From Luteimonas endophytica (GTDB lineage: Bacteria; Pseudomonadota; Gammaproteobacteria; Xanthomonadales; Xanthomonadaceae): a stretch of 64,000 bases of DNA. The stretch lies in NCBI RefSeq assembly GCF_029887875.1, contig NZ_JARXRM010000019.1, positions 193,217 through 257,216 on the forward strand, read 5' to 3'. Positions 21,401 to 28,300 of this stretch are shown piece by piece. Numbering within the stretch: position 1 is the first letter of the stretch; each line of letters starts with the position of its first letter. The notes beneath the pieces were generated by a model. It worked only from the letters and a program-made list of their open reading frames with translations. It searched no databases and was not told where the DNA came from. The translations under genes and the position numbers were made by a program.

Positions 21401-24400
21401 CACGCGCCGGTGGCGGCGTTCAGGGCAACACTGCCGAACTTCGCTTGGCCAGTGAGTGCGTATCCGACGATGTTCCCGTCTTGGTCGACTGCGCCGACTT
21501 GGCCGGAGACCGGGACGTCCTCGTTCGTCGCATAGGACTTGTCGACGACCTTCGGCAGCGCCGTGCCGGTCGGGTGCCAGTAGGTCTCCAGCAGGTCCAG
21601 CACCGATTGCGGCATGGAGCCGGGCAACGTGGCGGACGCCTGAGCCATCGCCTGCAACAACGGACCGGCAGCGGCGAGAAACAGAGACCCGCCGGCGGTC
21701 GCGATCTCGAAGACCCGGCTCCCCGTGCCGTCAGTCTTGAAATATCCGCTGATCACGACAACGCTGGTGCCGCCGATCACCGACACCCGCAGGTCGTCGC
21801 CGGCGCGCGCCAGCCAGATCTCATCCGGTCCGGCGCTGGTGAAGACTATCTTGTTCCGGTCCTCCTCGTAGCCGGCGTCGACGATGGTATCGATGCCCGA
21901 ACTGGGGTCAAACAGATAGCTATCGCTACCCGCGCCGCCACGGAGCTGATCATTGCCCCCCTCGCCTGCGAGCTGGTCGACGCCATCGCCGCCTTCCAGG
22001 ATGTCATTGCCCTCGCCGCCGGCGAGCTTGTCGTGGCCGCTCTCGCCGTACAGCGTATCGTCGCCCTGCCAGCCGCCAAGCGTGTCGTCGCCGGTGCCGC
22101 CGTAGAGGGTATCGTTGCCGTCGTCACCGCTGAGCTGGTCGTCAGCGTCCCCGCCCAGCAACGTATCGTTGCCGGCACCGCCGCTCAACAGATCCTTGCC
22201 GGCGCCACCTTCCAGGCGATCCACCCCGCTATCGCCGGCCAGGGCATCGGCGCCGTCGCCGCCGTACAGGATGTCGTCGCCGTCGCCGCCGACAAGCACG
22301 TCATCGCCCGCCCGGCCATCCAGCACGTCGCCGCCGCCGAGACCCGCCAGGCGGTTCGCCCGCGCATCGCCGGACAGCGTATCGCCGTATCCGCCGGATC
22401 CGGCCGCATTTTCAATGGTGCTGACGCCACCGACCGTGACAAGGGTATCGCCAGTGGCGTGGCCGCCCGACGCGGTTGCGGCGGCCAGATCGATCGTCAC
22501 CCCTGCATTGGACGTCACGTAGCGGATCGTATCGCCGTATGCCTTGCCTGCCTCGATCGGCAGCGCCAGGGTGACGCTGTCCGATCCGCCATCGAGCACA
22601 TCGGCACCGGCACCGCCTTCGAGCGTGTCGTCGCCATCGCCGCCCTGCAGGCTGTCGTTGCCGCCGGCCCCCGACAGGATGTCGTCGCCCGCCAATCCGT
22701 TGAGCGTGTCCGCGACGGTCCCCGTCGCGCCGAGCATGACGTCGTCTGAAGCCGTGGCCGCCTCGCCGGCGAACTTCAGCCTCGCCAGCTCCAGCGTCAG
22801 GCCGTCGGCGAATTGCAGCATCTCGACGCCGCGACCGGTGAGATACTGGCCAACGAGCGTCGCACTGGCAGCACCAACACTGACCTGCAAGTCGCTTCCA
22901 TTCCTGGCAAACACCAGGTCGGCGAGGCTGATGCCCGCCTGCAGCGACAGCGCGTCGCCTTCCCCGCCATTCCCGGTTCCCACGGTTTCGACGCCGTTCG
23001 CATCGACCGTGTAGATGCCCTCATGGATACTGTCCGAACCGCTATCCCGACCGAACTCGTAGATATCGTCGCCGGCGCCGCCATACAGCGCATCGTCACC
23101 GGCGCCGCCGTCGAGCAGATTGTCACCAACGTCGCCACCGAGCCGGTCGGCGAGGGCGCTGCCTTGCAGCCCTTCGATGCTGTCGAAGACGTCGTCCTTC
23201 GCGTCGCCGGTGTTTTCTCCGCTGGCCGAAGGATCGAGATATGCCCTGACAGCTGCCGCACTGGAGGCGTAGGAAGCCACGTCGTCGCCGTCGCCACCGA
23301 ATAGCAGGTCGCCGCCGGTGCCGCCGTCCAGCGTGTCGCTGCCCGACCCGCCGAACAGGACATCGACCGCCGCACCGCCTTTCAAGTGGTCCGCGCCAGC
23401 ATTGCCGACCAGAATGTCTGCTTCGGCACCGCCCTCCAGCGTATCGTCGCCTCCATTGCCGGTCAGCCAGTCCTTGCCGGCGGTCCCGGCGATGACATCG
23501 TCCCCATCGGTACCGCCGTTGAGATTCATCCCGCTCACGGCGTGCCGGCCCGTTGCCGCGAATACGAAGTTCTCGATGGGCGCGCCCAGCGAATACCAGT
23601 CCTTGATCGTGATTCTGTCGGAGGCTTGATCGATGCCGCCCGGCTCGCCATCCTCCGAGACGGCGATCAGCAGATCGTTGCCGGTCCGCTTCAGCATCAG
23701 GTCCTGGATGTCGATGCCGACACCGAACTCGAGCGTATCGGTCCCCGCATCCGAGGCCACGATCCCGTTCACGGCCCCGGCATGGCGCCTGAGCACCTGG
23801 TTCTCGTCGTCCCAGTCGTACTGGCCCAGCCACTTGGAGCCGTCGAAGTAGACGACGCCGTTCTTGGTGACGGTGCCATTGCTCTGCAGCACGTAGCCGT
23901 TTACGTAGCTGCCGTTCTGCCAGACCTGGTCCCAGTTGTTGACGTAGTCGTCCAGGATCACGTCCTGGCCGTCGCCACGCGAGTAACGGAACACGTCGTC
24001 ACCCGCGCCGCCGACAACTTCGTCGTTGCCACGACCGCCGACCACCAGGTCGGAACCGAGGCCGCCGTAGACTCGGTCGCTGCCGTCGTCGCCGAAGGCC
24101 GTATCGTGCCCCGCACCGCCGATCACCTGGTCGTTGCCGGAACCGCCCATCACCCAGTCGTTGTCGCCGTCTCCGGCAACGAAGTCGTTGCCGGCGCCGC
24201 CGTTGCCGAAGTCGTTGCCGGCCAAGCCGCGGATCTCGTCGTCGCCCCCGCCGCCATACAGGAAGTCCGCTCCGTAGCTCCCCAGAATCACGTCCGATTC
24301 GCCGGTTCCGATGACGAACGATGTCATGTCGCCGAGCCTGATCTCTTCCCCATTTGCGAAGCGCAGCCACTCCACCCGCCGTGTGCTCTCGAACCAGTCG

Positions 24401-27400
24401 AGAATAGTCAACTCGTCGCCAGTTAGCGCACCATTGCCATTGGCGTCGAGCGAAATCAGTTGAATCACCAGATCGTTGCCCCACCGCCGCATCAGCACGT
24501 TTGCCATCGTGATGCCGGCCCCGAACGCAATCGCGTCTTCACCGCCCTTCACGGAGCCATCGACTTCGTAGTCGCCGCCACCAGCCCAGTTGCGCTGGAA
24601 CGCACCGCTCTCTAGCTGCTGGATGCGCCAAGCGATTGAATCGCGCGACACGCCCGCCTCAGCGGTTGGATCAGACTCGTCGAACACTACATCCTTCCCA
24701 TCACCAAACCCGAACACATACTGATCACTGCCCGCGCCTCCAAAAAGTGCGGCCGCGCCGGCGTGTCCTTGGTCGTCCCCTTCGCCTCCTTGGAGAATGT
24801 CGCCTCCAGCGCCGCCAAGAAGCAGATCGACTCCCGCTCCTCCATTAAGCCAGTCTGAACCGCGCCCTCCGTACAGACGGTCAACGCCGGCCCCACCGTC
24901 CAAGTAATTCCCGTTGCCGCCAGCGGCCGCCAACGCCGAGGCTTCGCCCGCGGCATCACCTGGAGCGAAATCGGTGTTAGTAACTTGGCCGGAGAAAATC
25001 AAATCGTTTCCCTCACCGCCAAACAGCCAATCGTCCAACTTTCCGCCAATCAGCGTATCGGCTCCTGCACCGCCCAGCAAATCGTTACCTAGATCCCCAC
25101 CGCGGATAATATCGTTGCCGCCAGCGCCATCGATGACAGCGGAAACGTCGATCGTGTAGGGCCCTGATGAGTGGGTTCCATTGATGGATAGCCCTGCGGC
25201 GTCCGAAATCGTGTCGTCCAGGACGACGACGTTGTCGTCGACATTCGAGCCAATTATCGAGTCCTTCAGCGTCCGATTAACTGTGTCGCCTTCGGTATAG
25301 ACGACAGTTCCTCCAAAGTCCAAGTAGTTGAACATTCGCGCATTGTTCTCATCCAGTTCGAGGAACATGTTTGTCGGAGCAATGGCATTGCCGTCCAACA
25401 CGCCGTCGGCAACTTGGTCCAAGTGGGCGGCAAATCCTCCTGCCCAGTCGGTATCAGCCCGCTTGTCCAACCCGAGCTCATGTGCTCGAGCCAACGTAAT
25501 AGCCCATTGCGCCGCGATCGCGCTTTGCGGGCCGGAGCCAATTAGGGCATTCACCAGCAAGGGATCCCGAAGATAAAGCCCATAATCACTCGCGATCGCC
25601 AGGTCTCCGTAAAGTGCACTCATGTCGAACGCCGCAGGGTCATCCGCAGCGGCTAGACTAGACCTTAAGGCGCGCTTCATGAGAACGTCGCCGCCAACCA
25701 GCCTCATAACCATCCTACTAAGGGCCGAGTGCGTAGCGAAACTGATTACTTCTTCGGCTTTGCCGGATTGGAACTCACCCGGTGACCCGTAATAGAACGT
25801 GCGCCCCTTCATTCCAACGGTAAAGTTTAGCGCGCTCCCATCAGCAATTTTTCCCCCAACGAAATCGACGATAGAGCTCAGCGAGCTGGTCACAGCCGCG
25901 CCCAGCCCGATGGCCGTCTGCCCCGACGCCCCGTGCTTAGTCCCAGCGTCAACTACCGCGAACAACCGCTCATTTTCATCCCAGCCAAGCGTAGCCCATG
26001 CATGCGGTGTCCCGCCGAAGAACGAGCCGATGAGACCGCCAAAAATGTAGCCCAGGAACGCCCCGGCGAGCGCACCGACTGGGCCGGCGACTGCGCCACC
26101 TATCTGTGCACCTCCTTTCGCCCAGGCAACGCCAACGGCATATCCGGCGTACGCGCCTATGGCAGCGCCAATCTGTGCTCCAATTTGCCCGCCAGTCGTG
26201 TCAAACTCGACAAGCTCCGCGGCCAACCGCGTTCCGACATATGAGGCAAGTGCAGTCCAAACCGTACTTAAATCCACGCCTTGGAATAGGCTTGTAACTT
26301 CCGTACTGTTTTGTGCGATCTGGATCGCGTTCTCGATGATCTTGCTGAGCGTTGCATTTGCCGCCGTATGCCCAATCTCAGCGAGCGTACCCTCGATTTC
26401 TAGTGATGAGATGAGCTCTGAAATCAGGAACGAGGAAATCGCACCAGCGACTCCGCCCTCAAGGCTGGTTGTAAACTCGTTGTCCACGTCCCCGAGCACT
26501 TCTACGATGCTACCCGACGGAAGCGCAGCACTGAATCCGCCGGCGGCTATCGCCTCCGCAAGATTTTCGCCGATCGTCGTTAGGGTCGCAGAAGCCAGAA
26601 CACGCCACGCGTGATTATCTATTTGTAGCGCACCGGCAATCGCAGAGCCAATGACCCCTCCAAGGCCGCCTGCTTCCGAGATCCGCCGCAGCGCGCTCTC
26701 ATCACGCTGAGCGAGCTCGAGCCAAGCGACCAACTCCGCATGCCGCGTGGAAAGCTCACGCTCATATTCTCCTTTCCATGGCCCATGGCTAGTCAATGTA
26801 CGGTTTACAGGAGCCCCGTTGCTTGTGTCCTGGATTATGAACGGATCCAATCCATGACCGAAGAACAACTGTTGCTGCATCAGTTCTTGATAGCTCACGC
26901 CAACCTCACTGAGATTGACGATCAGAGCGGCCGGGTCGTAGGCGCGATCCGCCATTATCTCGCTCTGAATGATGTAGCCCAGCGCCGTCACGGCATCGGC
27001 GATCCGATCCTCACCGGCCGTGTTTGCTTGCAGGTCGTAATAGCAGCTGCCGAAAGCTTCGATGTTCTCGGTAGAACGTGAAACGGAATAGTCCGGTCCG
27101 ACCTGAATGGATGGGATCGGCCGAAAGCCATCCTCGGTGGGTACGAAGCACTTGGGGATTATTTTCTGCAGCTCGCCGTAGAAACGGGCGGCGTCTATAT
27201 TTCCTCCATTCTGTGAGAGGTACAGGTCCCTCAAAGTGTTCCAACCAGCGATTGTCGCGGCCGCCTCGATTCTGCGACGACTGTCCAAGTATACTTTTAC
27301 TACGTCGGTATAGTCGTTATTGCCCTCCGTTCCGATTTTTTGGGCCACCTTGGATATGAACTCACCAAAAGGGGTGCTGCCGTTGCGTGGATTCCGGGCG

Positions 27401-27714
27401 TAAGCGTGGTTGGTTTCATGGCCTAAGACGAATGCGATTCGCGCGATACTCGAACTTTCATCACCTCCGACAAAGAGCGATGGATCAAGCGCGATACGGA
27501 ACGTGCGCTCGTTGTAAGTTCCGAGCGCCCTGGAGTGGTCTTCTATATCAAGGGCCTTCAAATAACCCTTTTGAATCGCGTTCTCCAGCCGCGCCGCCAA
27601 GAAATCTGAACTCGATATCGCGATTTTAATTAAACGGACTGCTTCTTGAGTCGCCGCGCCTTGATTCGCAAGCTCCTCCAGCAACGCTAATGTCCTGCTT
27701 TGGATGTCAGTCAT
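15445..27714 (-). CDS. Giant RTX protein (4089 aa): HExxH domain, glycine zipper, RTX blocks, cadherin-like modules, EF-hand-like loops
   Basis: ATG at 27714, with GGAG 8 bases upstream and an 8-bp overlap with the preceding gene; an in-frame TTG 27 bp earlier is less likely. Order by residue: ~90-150 has a zincin-like motif FVLGHETNHAYA (His99-His103) with candidate third ligand Glu150; ~507-567 is a glycine-zipper hydrophobic segment (GAQIGAAIGAYAGYAVG.., ..GAFLGYIFGGLIGSFFGG); ~860-1945 holds RTX nonapeptide blocks (GGxGxDxLx) separated by haemolysin-type calcium-binding-related segments (VLMRRWGNDLVIQL, TILDWF); ~2050-2470 VCBS/cadherin-like modules; ~2475-2745 a second RTX array; ~2870-3705 more cadherin-like modules; ~3720-3850 EF-hand-like loops (DLDGDGVEL, DMDGDGVRD, DRDGNRVIDNG). 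There is no Sec signal, and the C-terminus (ALELLTTLPDLKMTA) would be the type I secretion signal. It is probably a secreted cytotoxin or adhesin; the target is unknown. Confidence 0.9.
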   Translation of the reverse strand: MTDIQSRTLALLEELANQGAATQEAVRLIKIAISSSDFLAARLENAIQKGYLKALDIEDHSRALGTYNERTFRIALDPSLFVGGDESSSIARIAFVLGHETNHAYARNPRNGSTPFGEFISKVAQKIGTEGNNDYTDVVKVYLDSRRRIEAAATIAGWNTLRDLYLSQNGGNIDAARFYGELQKIIPKCFVPTEDGFRPIPSIQVGPDYSVSRSTENIEAFGSCYYDLQANTAGEDRIADAVTALGYIIQSEIMADRAYDPAALIVNLSEVGVSYQELMQQQLFFGHGLDPFIIQDTSNGAPVNRTLTSHGPWKGEYERELSTRHAELVAWLELAQRDESALRRISEAGGLGGVIGSAIAGALQIDNHAWRVLASATLTTIGENLAEAIAAGGFSAALPSGSIVEVLGDVDNEFTTSLEGGVAGAISSFLISELISSLEIEGTLAEIGHTAANATLSKIIENAIQIAQNSTEVTSLFQGVDLSTVWTALASYVGTRLAAELVEFDTTGGQIGAQIGAAIGAYAGYAVGVAWAKGGAQIGGAVAGPVGALAGAFLGYIFGGLIGSFFGGTPHAWATLGWDENERLFAVVDAGTKHGASGQTAIGLGAAVTSSLSSIVDFVGGKIADGSALNFTVGMKGRTFYYGSPGEFQSGKAEEVISFATHSALSRMVMRLVGGDVLMKRALRSSLAAADDPAAFDMSALYGDLAIASDYGLYLRDPLLVNALIGSGPQSAIAAQWAITLARAHELGLDKRADTDWAGGFAAHLDQVADGVLDGNAIAPTNMFLELDENNARMFNYLDFGGTVVYTEGDTVNRTLKDSIIGSNVDDNVVVLDDTISDAAGLSINGTHSSGPYTIDVSAVIDGAGGNDIIRGGDLGNDLLGGAGADTLIGGKLDDWLFGGEGNDLIFSGQVTNTDFAPGDAAGEASALAAAGGNGNYLDGGAGVDRLYGGRGSDWLNGGAGVDLLLGGAGGDILQGGEGDDQGHAGAAALFGGAGSDQYVFGFGDGKDVVFDESDPTAEAGVSRDSIAWRIQQLESGAFQRNWAGGGDYEVDGSVKGGEDAIAFGAGITMANVLMRRWGNDLVIQLISLDANGNGALTGDELTILDWFESTRRVEWLRFANGEEIRLGDMTSFVIGTGESDVILGSYGADFLYGGGGDDEIRGLAGNDFGNGGAGNDFVAGDGDNDWVMGGSGNDQVIGGAGHDTAFGDDGSDRVYGGLGSDLVVGGRGNDEVVGGAGDDVFRYSRGDGQDVILDDYVNNWDQVWQNGSYVNGYVLQSNGTVTKNGVVYFDGSKWLGQYDWDDENQVLRRHAGAVNGIVASDAGTDTLEFGVGIDIQDLMLKRTGNDLLIAVSEDGEPGGIDQASDRITIKDWYSLGAPIENFVFAATGRHAVSGMNLNGGTDGDDVIAGTAGKDWLTGNGGDDTLEGGAEADILVGNAGADHLKGGAAVDVLFGGSGSDTLDGGTGGDLLFGGDGDDVASYASSAAAVRAYLDPSASGENTGDAKDDVFDSIEGLQGSALADRLGGDVGDNLLDGGAGDDALYGGAGDDIYEFGRDSGSDSIHEGIYTVDANGVETVGTGNGGEGDALSLQAGISLADLVFARNGSDLQVSVGAASATLVGQYLTGRGVEMLQFADGLTLELARLKFAGEAATASDDVMLGATGTVADTLNGLAGDDILSGAGGNDSLQGGDGDDTLEGGAGADVLDGGSDSVTLALPIEAGKAYGDTIRYVTSNAGVTIDLAAATASGGHATGDTLVTVGGVSTIENAAGSGGYGDTLSGDARANRLAGLGGGDVLDGRAGDDVLVGGDGDDILYGGDGADALAGDSGVDRLEGGAGKDLLSGGAGNDTLLGGDADDQLSGDDGNDTLYGGTGDDTLGGWQGDDTLYGESGHDKLAGGEGNDILEGGDGVDQLAGEGGNDQLRGGAGSDSYLFDPSSGIDTIVDAGYEEDRNKIVFTSAGPDEIWLARAGDDLRVSVIGGTSVVVISGYFKTDGTGSRVFEIATAGGSLFLAAAGPLLQAMAQASATLPGSMPQSVLDLLETYWHPTGTALPKVVDKSYATNEDVPVSGQVGAVDQDGNIVGYALTGQAKFGSVALNAATGAWTYTPEANRHGNDSFMITVTDADGNSARQSIAIAVASVNDAPSNIFAPGPLEVDEGAGQGLGLGVFTHEDVDGPEDIPSFQLVDSAGGRFAMTADGKLTVANGAALDYEANSSHAIRVRVTDLAGASFEKDFVVTVRNVNEVPYIVTPPPTTVPAVLAENATGGTVASFVIGDPDNTTPALQLTDNPYGWLDTSLNTVRVKAGAAVDFEALVAAGGVLEDTDGDGIREIRLGGAVVATDGELSSAQPTRFWFLIEDINEAPTAIGFASTVTSIEERDHPAVGSPAPAILLGTLSAIDPDTAGSLDFASLVFTVTDERFEVVNGNELRLKAGAALDFEAGATVPVDVTVTDRGGSGLGYTRTLTFAVNDKDDYLYGTAGADTLSGQGNRDIIYGYGGFDILSGGGGNDDVYGGDDVDVVMGGDGDDRLWGELGDDQVQGGEGADQLHGGDGADHLKGMEGDDLLFGDDGADNLDGGFGDDSLQGGNGNDYLYGNYGQDILDGGSGDDVLIGGDGADRMQGGAGVDTLSYATSSSSIVLNLVTGAHAGAAEGDVIEDHFERVIGSSLSDTIVGSANADHIEGAAGNDTIHGGAGDDILMGGAGDDFIDAQSGNDRLIGGSGSDILIGGDDSDTYIIDLDSGSDEIRNYDSSGQDVDVIGYQGIDRNQLWFARSGNDLTISAIGTGVQTTIKDWYSTATASDRANYKIDFILAGEHYTETINAEGLVGLMGGYTKPANQAAFDALQADSAFGNRWTNYWQGNEDPVISSVGSQTISEDGTLTLQFTVSDDVTPANGLAVVATASNDRADPPQVTGPNADGVWTLTVRAADHRSGDVAITLKATDAGGLISQQTFALAIIPVADAPIITRAVPLGTTLDGGPLPLDVQAALVDQDSSETLEIRISNVPTGLALNKGTHLGNGVWSLTAAQLSGLALTGPSNWSQNLTGTAALTVTAIAKETATGETAQTSHVLSVPINARPTDIAADRSLAINESTAASTIPAGTLVANFTATDPDGGTLTFALVDNAGGRFAITTTGVLTVANGALLNREAAASHVVRVKVTDASGLSYEEQFTVAVNNVNEAPTTPSASVLIPVGVENTALAGQAVANLAATDPDGTTPSYVVTSDPRGWFTIVGSQLKFRTGLSFDFEALKAAGLTVSDIDGDGRQEVVYSAKVKSSDGSLTSTGERTVTVRIEDANDAPHDIAADRTLKIAENSANGAFIGNFTGADQDPGDGLTFSLVDNAGGRFALTSAGRLTVANGGLLNYEAAASHTIKVRVSDGATTRTENFTVALTNVNEAPGTPTIATQPVTAKVEGTALSGVVAATFSATDPDGTAPGYQIASDPKAWFTLSGNQLKFKSGFNSDFEALVSAGGVTLTDVDGDGQKEATYTASVRSTDGSLASGNRAVTVRIEDKNEAPAISTSSFSVSESAPGAGQTLIGTVAVSDPDSQSYNRNFRYSLTGGAASLFSINQTTGQLYLQGSLNYEAATSHQVQITVKDRGGSGFSVQKTVAINVTNANEAPIFSSGGASGIFVWSPGEYGTLSLEMNASDPEGGAITYSIVSVSNGGWISEAKIIGDILRVGATVYGGESASIYVKATDNGGLSTVVRFDVYGNSATGPVVVDLDGDGVELLPLASSTVRFDMDGDGVRDASGWVGADDGLLVLDRDGNRVIDNGSEISFVDDLPEAYSDLQGLAAYDSNRNGLFDSEDARYSEFAVWRDQNSDGVSQAEELWTLADLGIVSIDLDGLRTGLDPEAELDNTIYATSSFHRVDGSVGTVGDVFLFYATNTNVTIEPMPTSQKQDVDMGRGKNGWDGVVLQDDCLDGSYVRHNIGWNGARDPGPGDAASGKVDRRARREFTAAQVMAGAMQGGAWEGPDGNGGAVDLPQTQVSEESAASRTSGAERREPKRQNRRMDAALEGYRPTLAHSRSALHDGLALSEKKRFQMVEAMSAFSAQPFAEFGLGAGKNPKALELLTTLPDLKMTA
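16600..19100 (-). repeat. Cadherin/VCBS-like module repeats (coding, within the giant protein)
   Basis: Tandem ~100-residue modules with recurring lines such as LVDNAGGRFAITTTGVLTV and FSLVDNAGGRFALTS, then TVANG..LNxEAAASHxxxVxVxD and NVNEAP. The same module type occurs at about 20,300-21,550 (QLVDSAGGRFAMTADGKL). Such modules typically form rigid calcium-dependent stalks in RTX adhesins. Confidence 0.75.
19480..20290 (-). repeat. RTX nonapeptide array B (coding, within the giant protein)
   Basis: Second calcium-binding array, starting YGTAGADTLSG and including GGDGDDRLW, GGFGDDSLQ, GGAGDDILM and GGSGSDILI. It is followed by LWFARSGNDLTISAI and TTIKDWYS. It separates two groups of cadherin-like modules. 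Confidence 0.85.
21880..25140 (-). repeat. RTX nonapeptide array A (coding, within the giant protein)
   Basis: Repeats of GGxGxDxLx in several clusters, for example GGEGNDLIF, GGAGNDTLL, GGDGDDTLE and GGTGDDTLG. On export these fold into calcium-binding parallel beta-rolls. Interruptions contain the IxFGxGI..RxGNDLxI..DWF pattern of haemolysin-type calcium-binding-related domains. The DNA is repetitive and produces long antisense open frames that are not genes. Confidence 0.85.
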
Positions 27715-28300
27715 TTCCCGTCTCCACAGACTGAATCTCAATAACCATTATGCAGCTCAGACCCGCAGCTCGCTCCCTGATGTAGGTAACCCTAATCACT
27801 AGATCACCCTTTTGGTAAGTCATTCTCTGACCGCCGAGAGCGTGGACCGTGCTGTTGGCAGCGTCAAAGCTATTTCCTCGCAGGCGCGAGTCCAAAGTTT
27901 CGAAATCTAGGGCGCAGCGGTCGATCGGCGCGTCATAAAAATCAATGGTCGGTGCAATCCCGATGTCGACGGAACTGCGAGCTGAATCCTTCAACGTGAA
28001 GAGGTATCCCCATGCGCCATCAGTCCCGTACGCGTACCTAAGCAGGATGTTGCCTTCAAGCGCGGACTCGCTGGCGGGTCGCAGCCCAACGTGTCTTTCA
28101 AAGTTCTGTCTGTTAATGTCGGCCGCCCCCCCTATGCTATCCAGGAAGCTAAATATTCTCCGGTTCATCAACGCATTGCGGTACGCCTCTTCTCCCACTG
28201 GCGCGAGAAGTTGAGCGGCAAAAGCGGAAGCCGAACCTGAAGCCATAACCGCGATTGCGAGAATCTGTACATAAAACGGGGGCGGTCGTCGATATTTCAT
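27707..28300 (-). CDS. Small exported protein of unknown function between hlyD and the RTX gene
   Basis: 197 residues. Residues 1-29 form a signal peptide (ILAIAVMASGSASAFAAQ), so the mature protein is probably periplasmic. I do not recognise a family. Visible features are a mid-region GNILLRYAYGTDGAWGYLF, two cysteines (RCALDFE, LSCIMV) that could form a disulphide, and a lysine-poor, beta-rich C-terminus. The ATG overlaps the hlyD stop (ATGA) and the 3' end overlaps the toxin start by 8 bases, so it is translationally locked into the secretion operon. GC is about 50%, like the ends of the toxin gene and unlike hlyB and hlyD. Possible roles are immunity, a periplasmic helper, or an inhibitor of the HExxH domain; none is shown by sequence. 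Confidence 0.75.
   Translation of the reverse strand: MKYRRPPPFYVQILAIAVMASGSASAFAAQLLAPVGEEAYRNALMNRRIFSFLDSIGGAADINRQNFERHVGLRPASESALEGNILLRYAYGTDGAWGYLFTLKDSARSSVDIGIAPTIDFYDAPIDRCALDFETLDSRLRGNSFDAANSTVHALGGQRMTYQKGDLVIRVTYIRERAAGLSCIMVIEIQSVETGND

Noticed and set aside
21061..22749. Long plus-strand open frame (562 codons) opposite the RTX array
   Set aside because: It is the antisense shadow of GGxGxD repeats; composition is periodic and matches no protein family.
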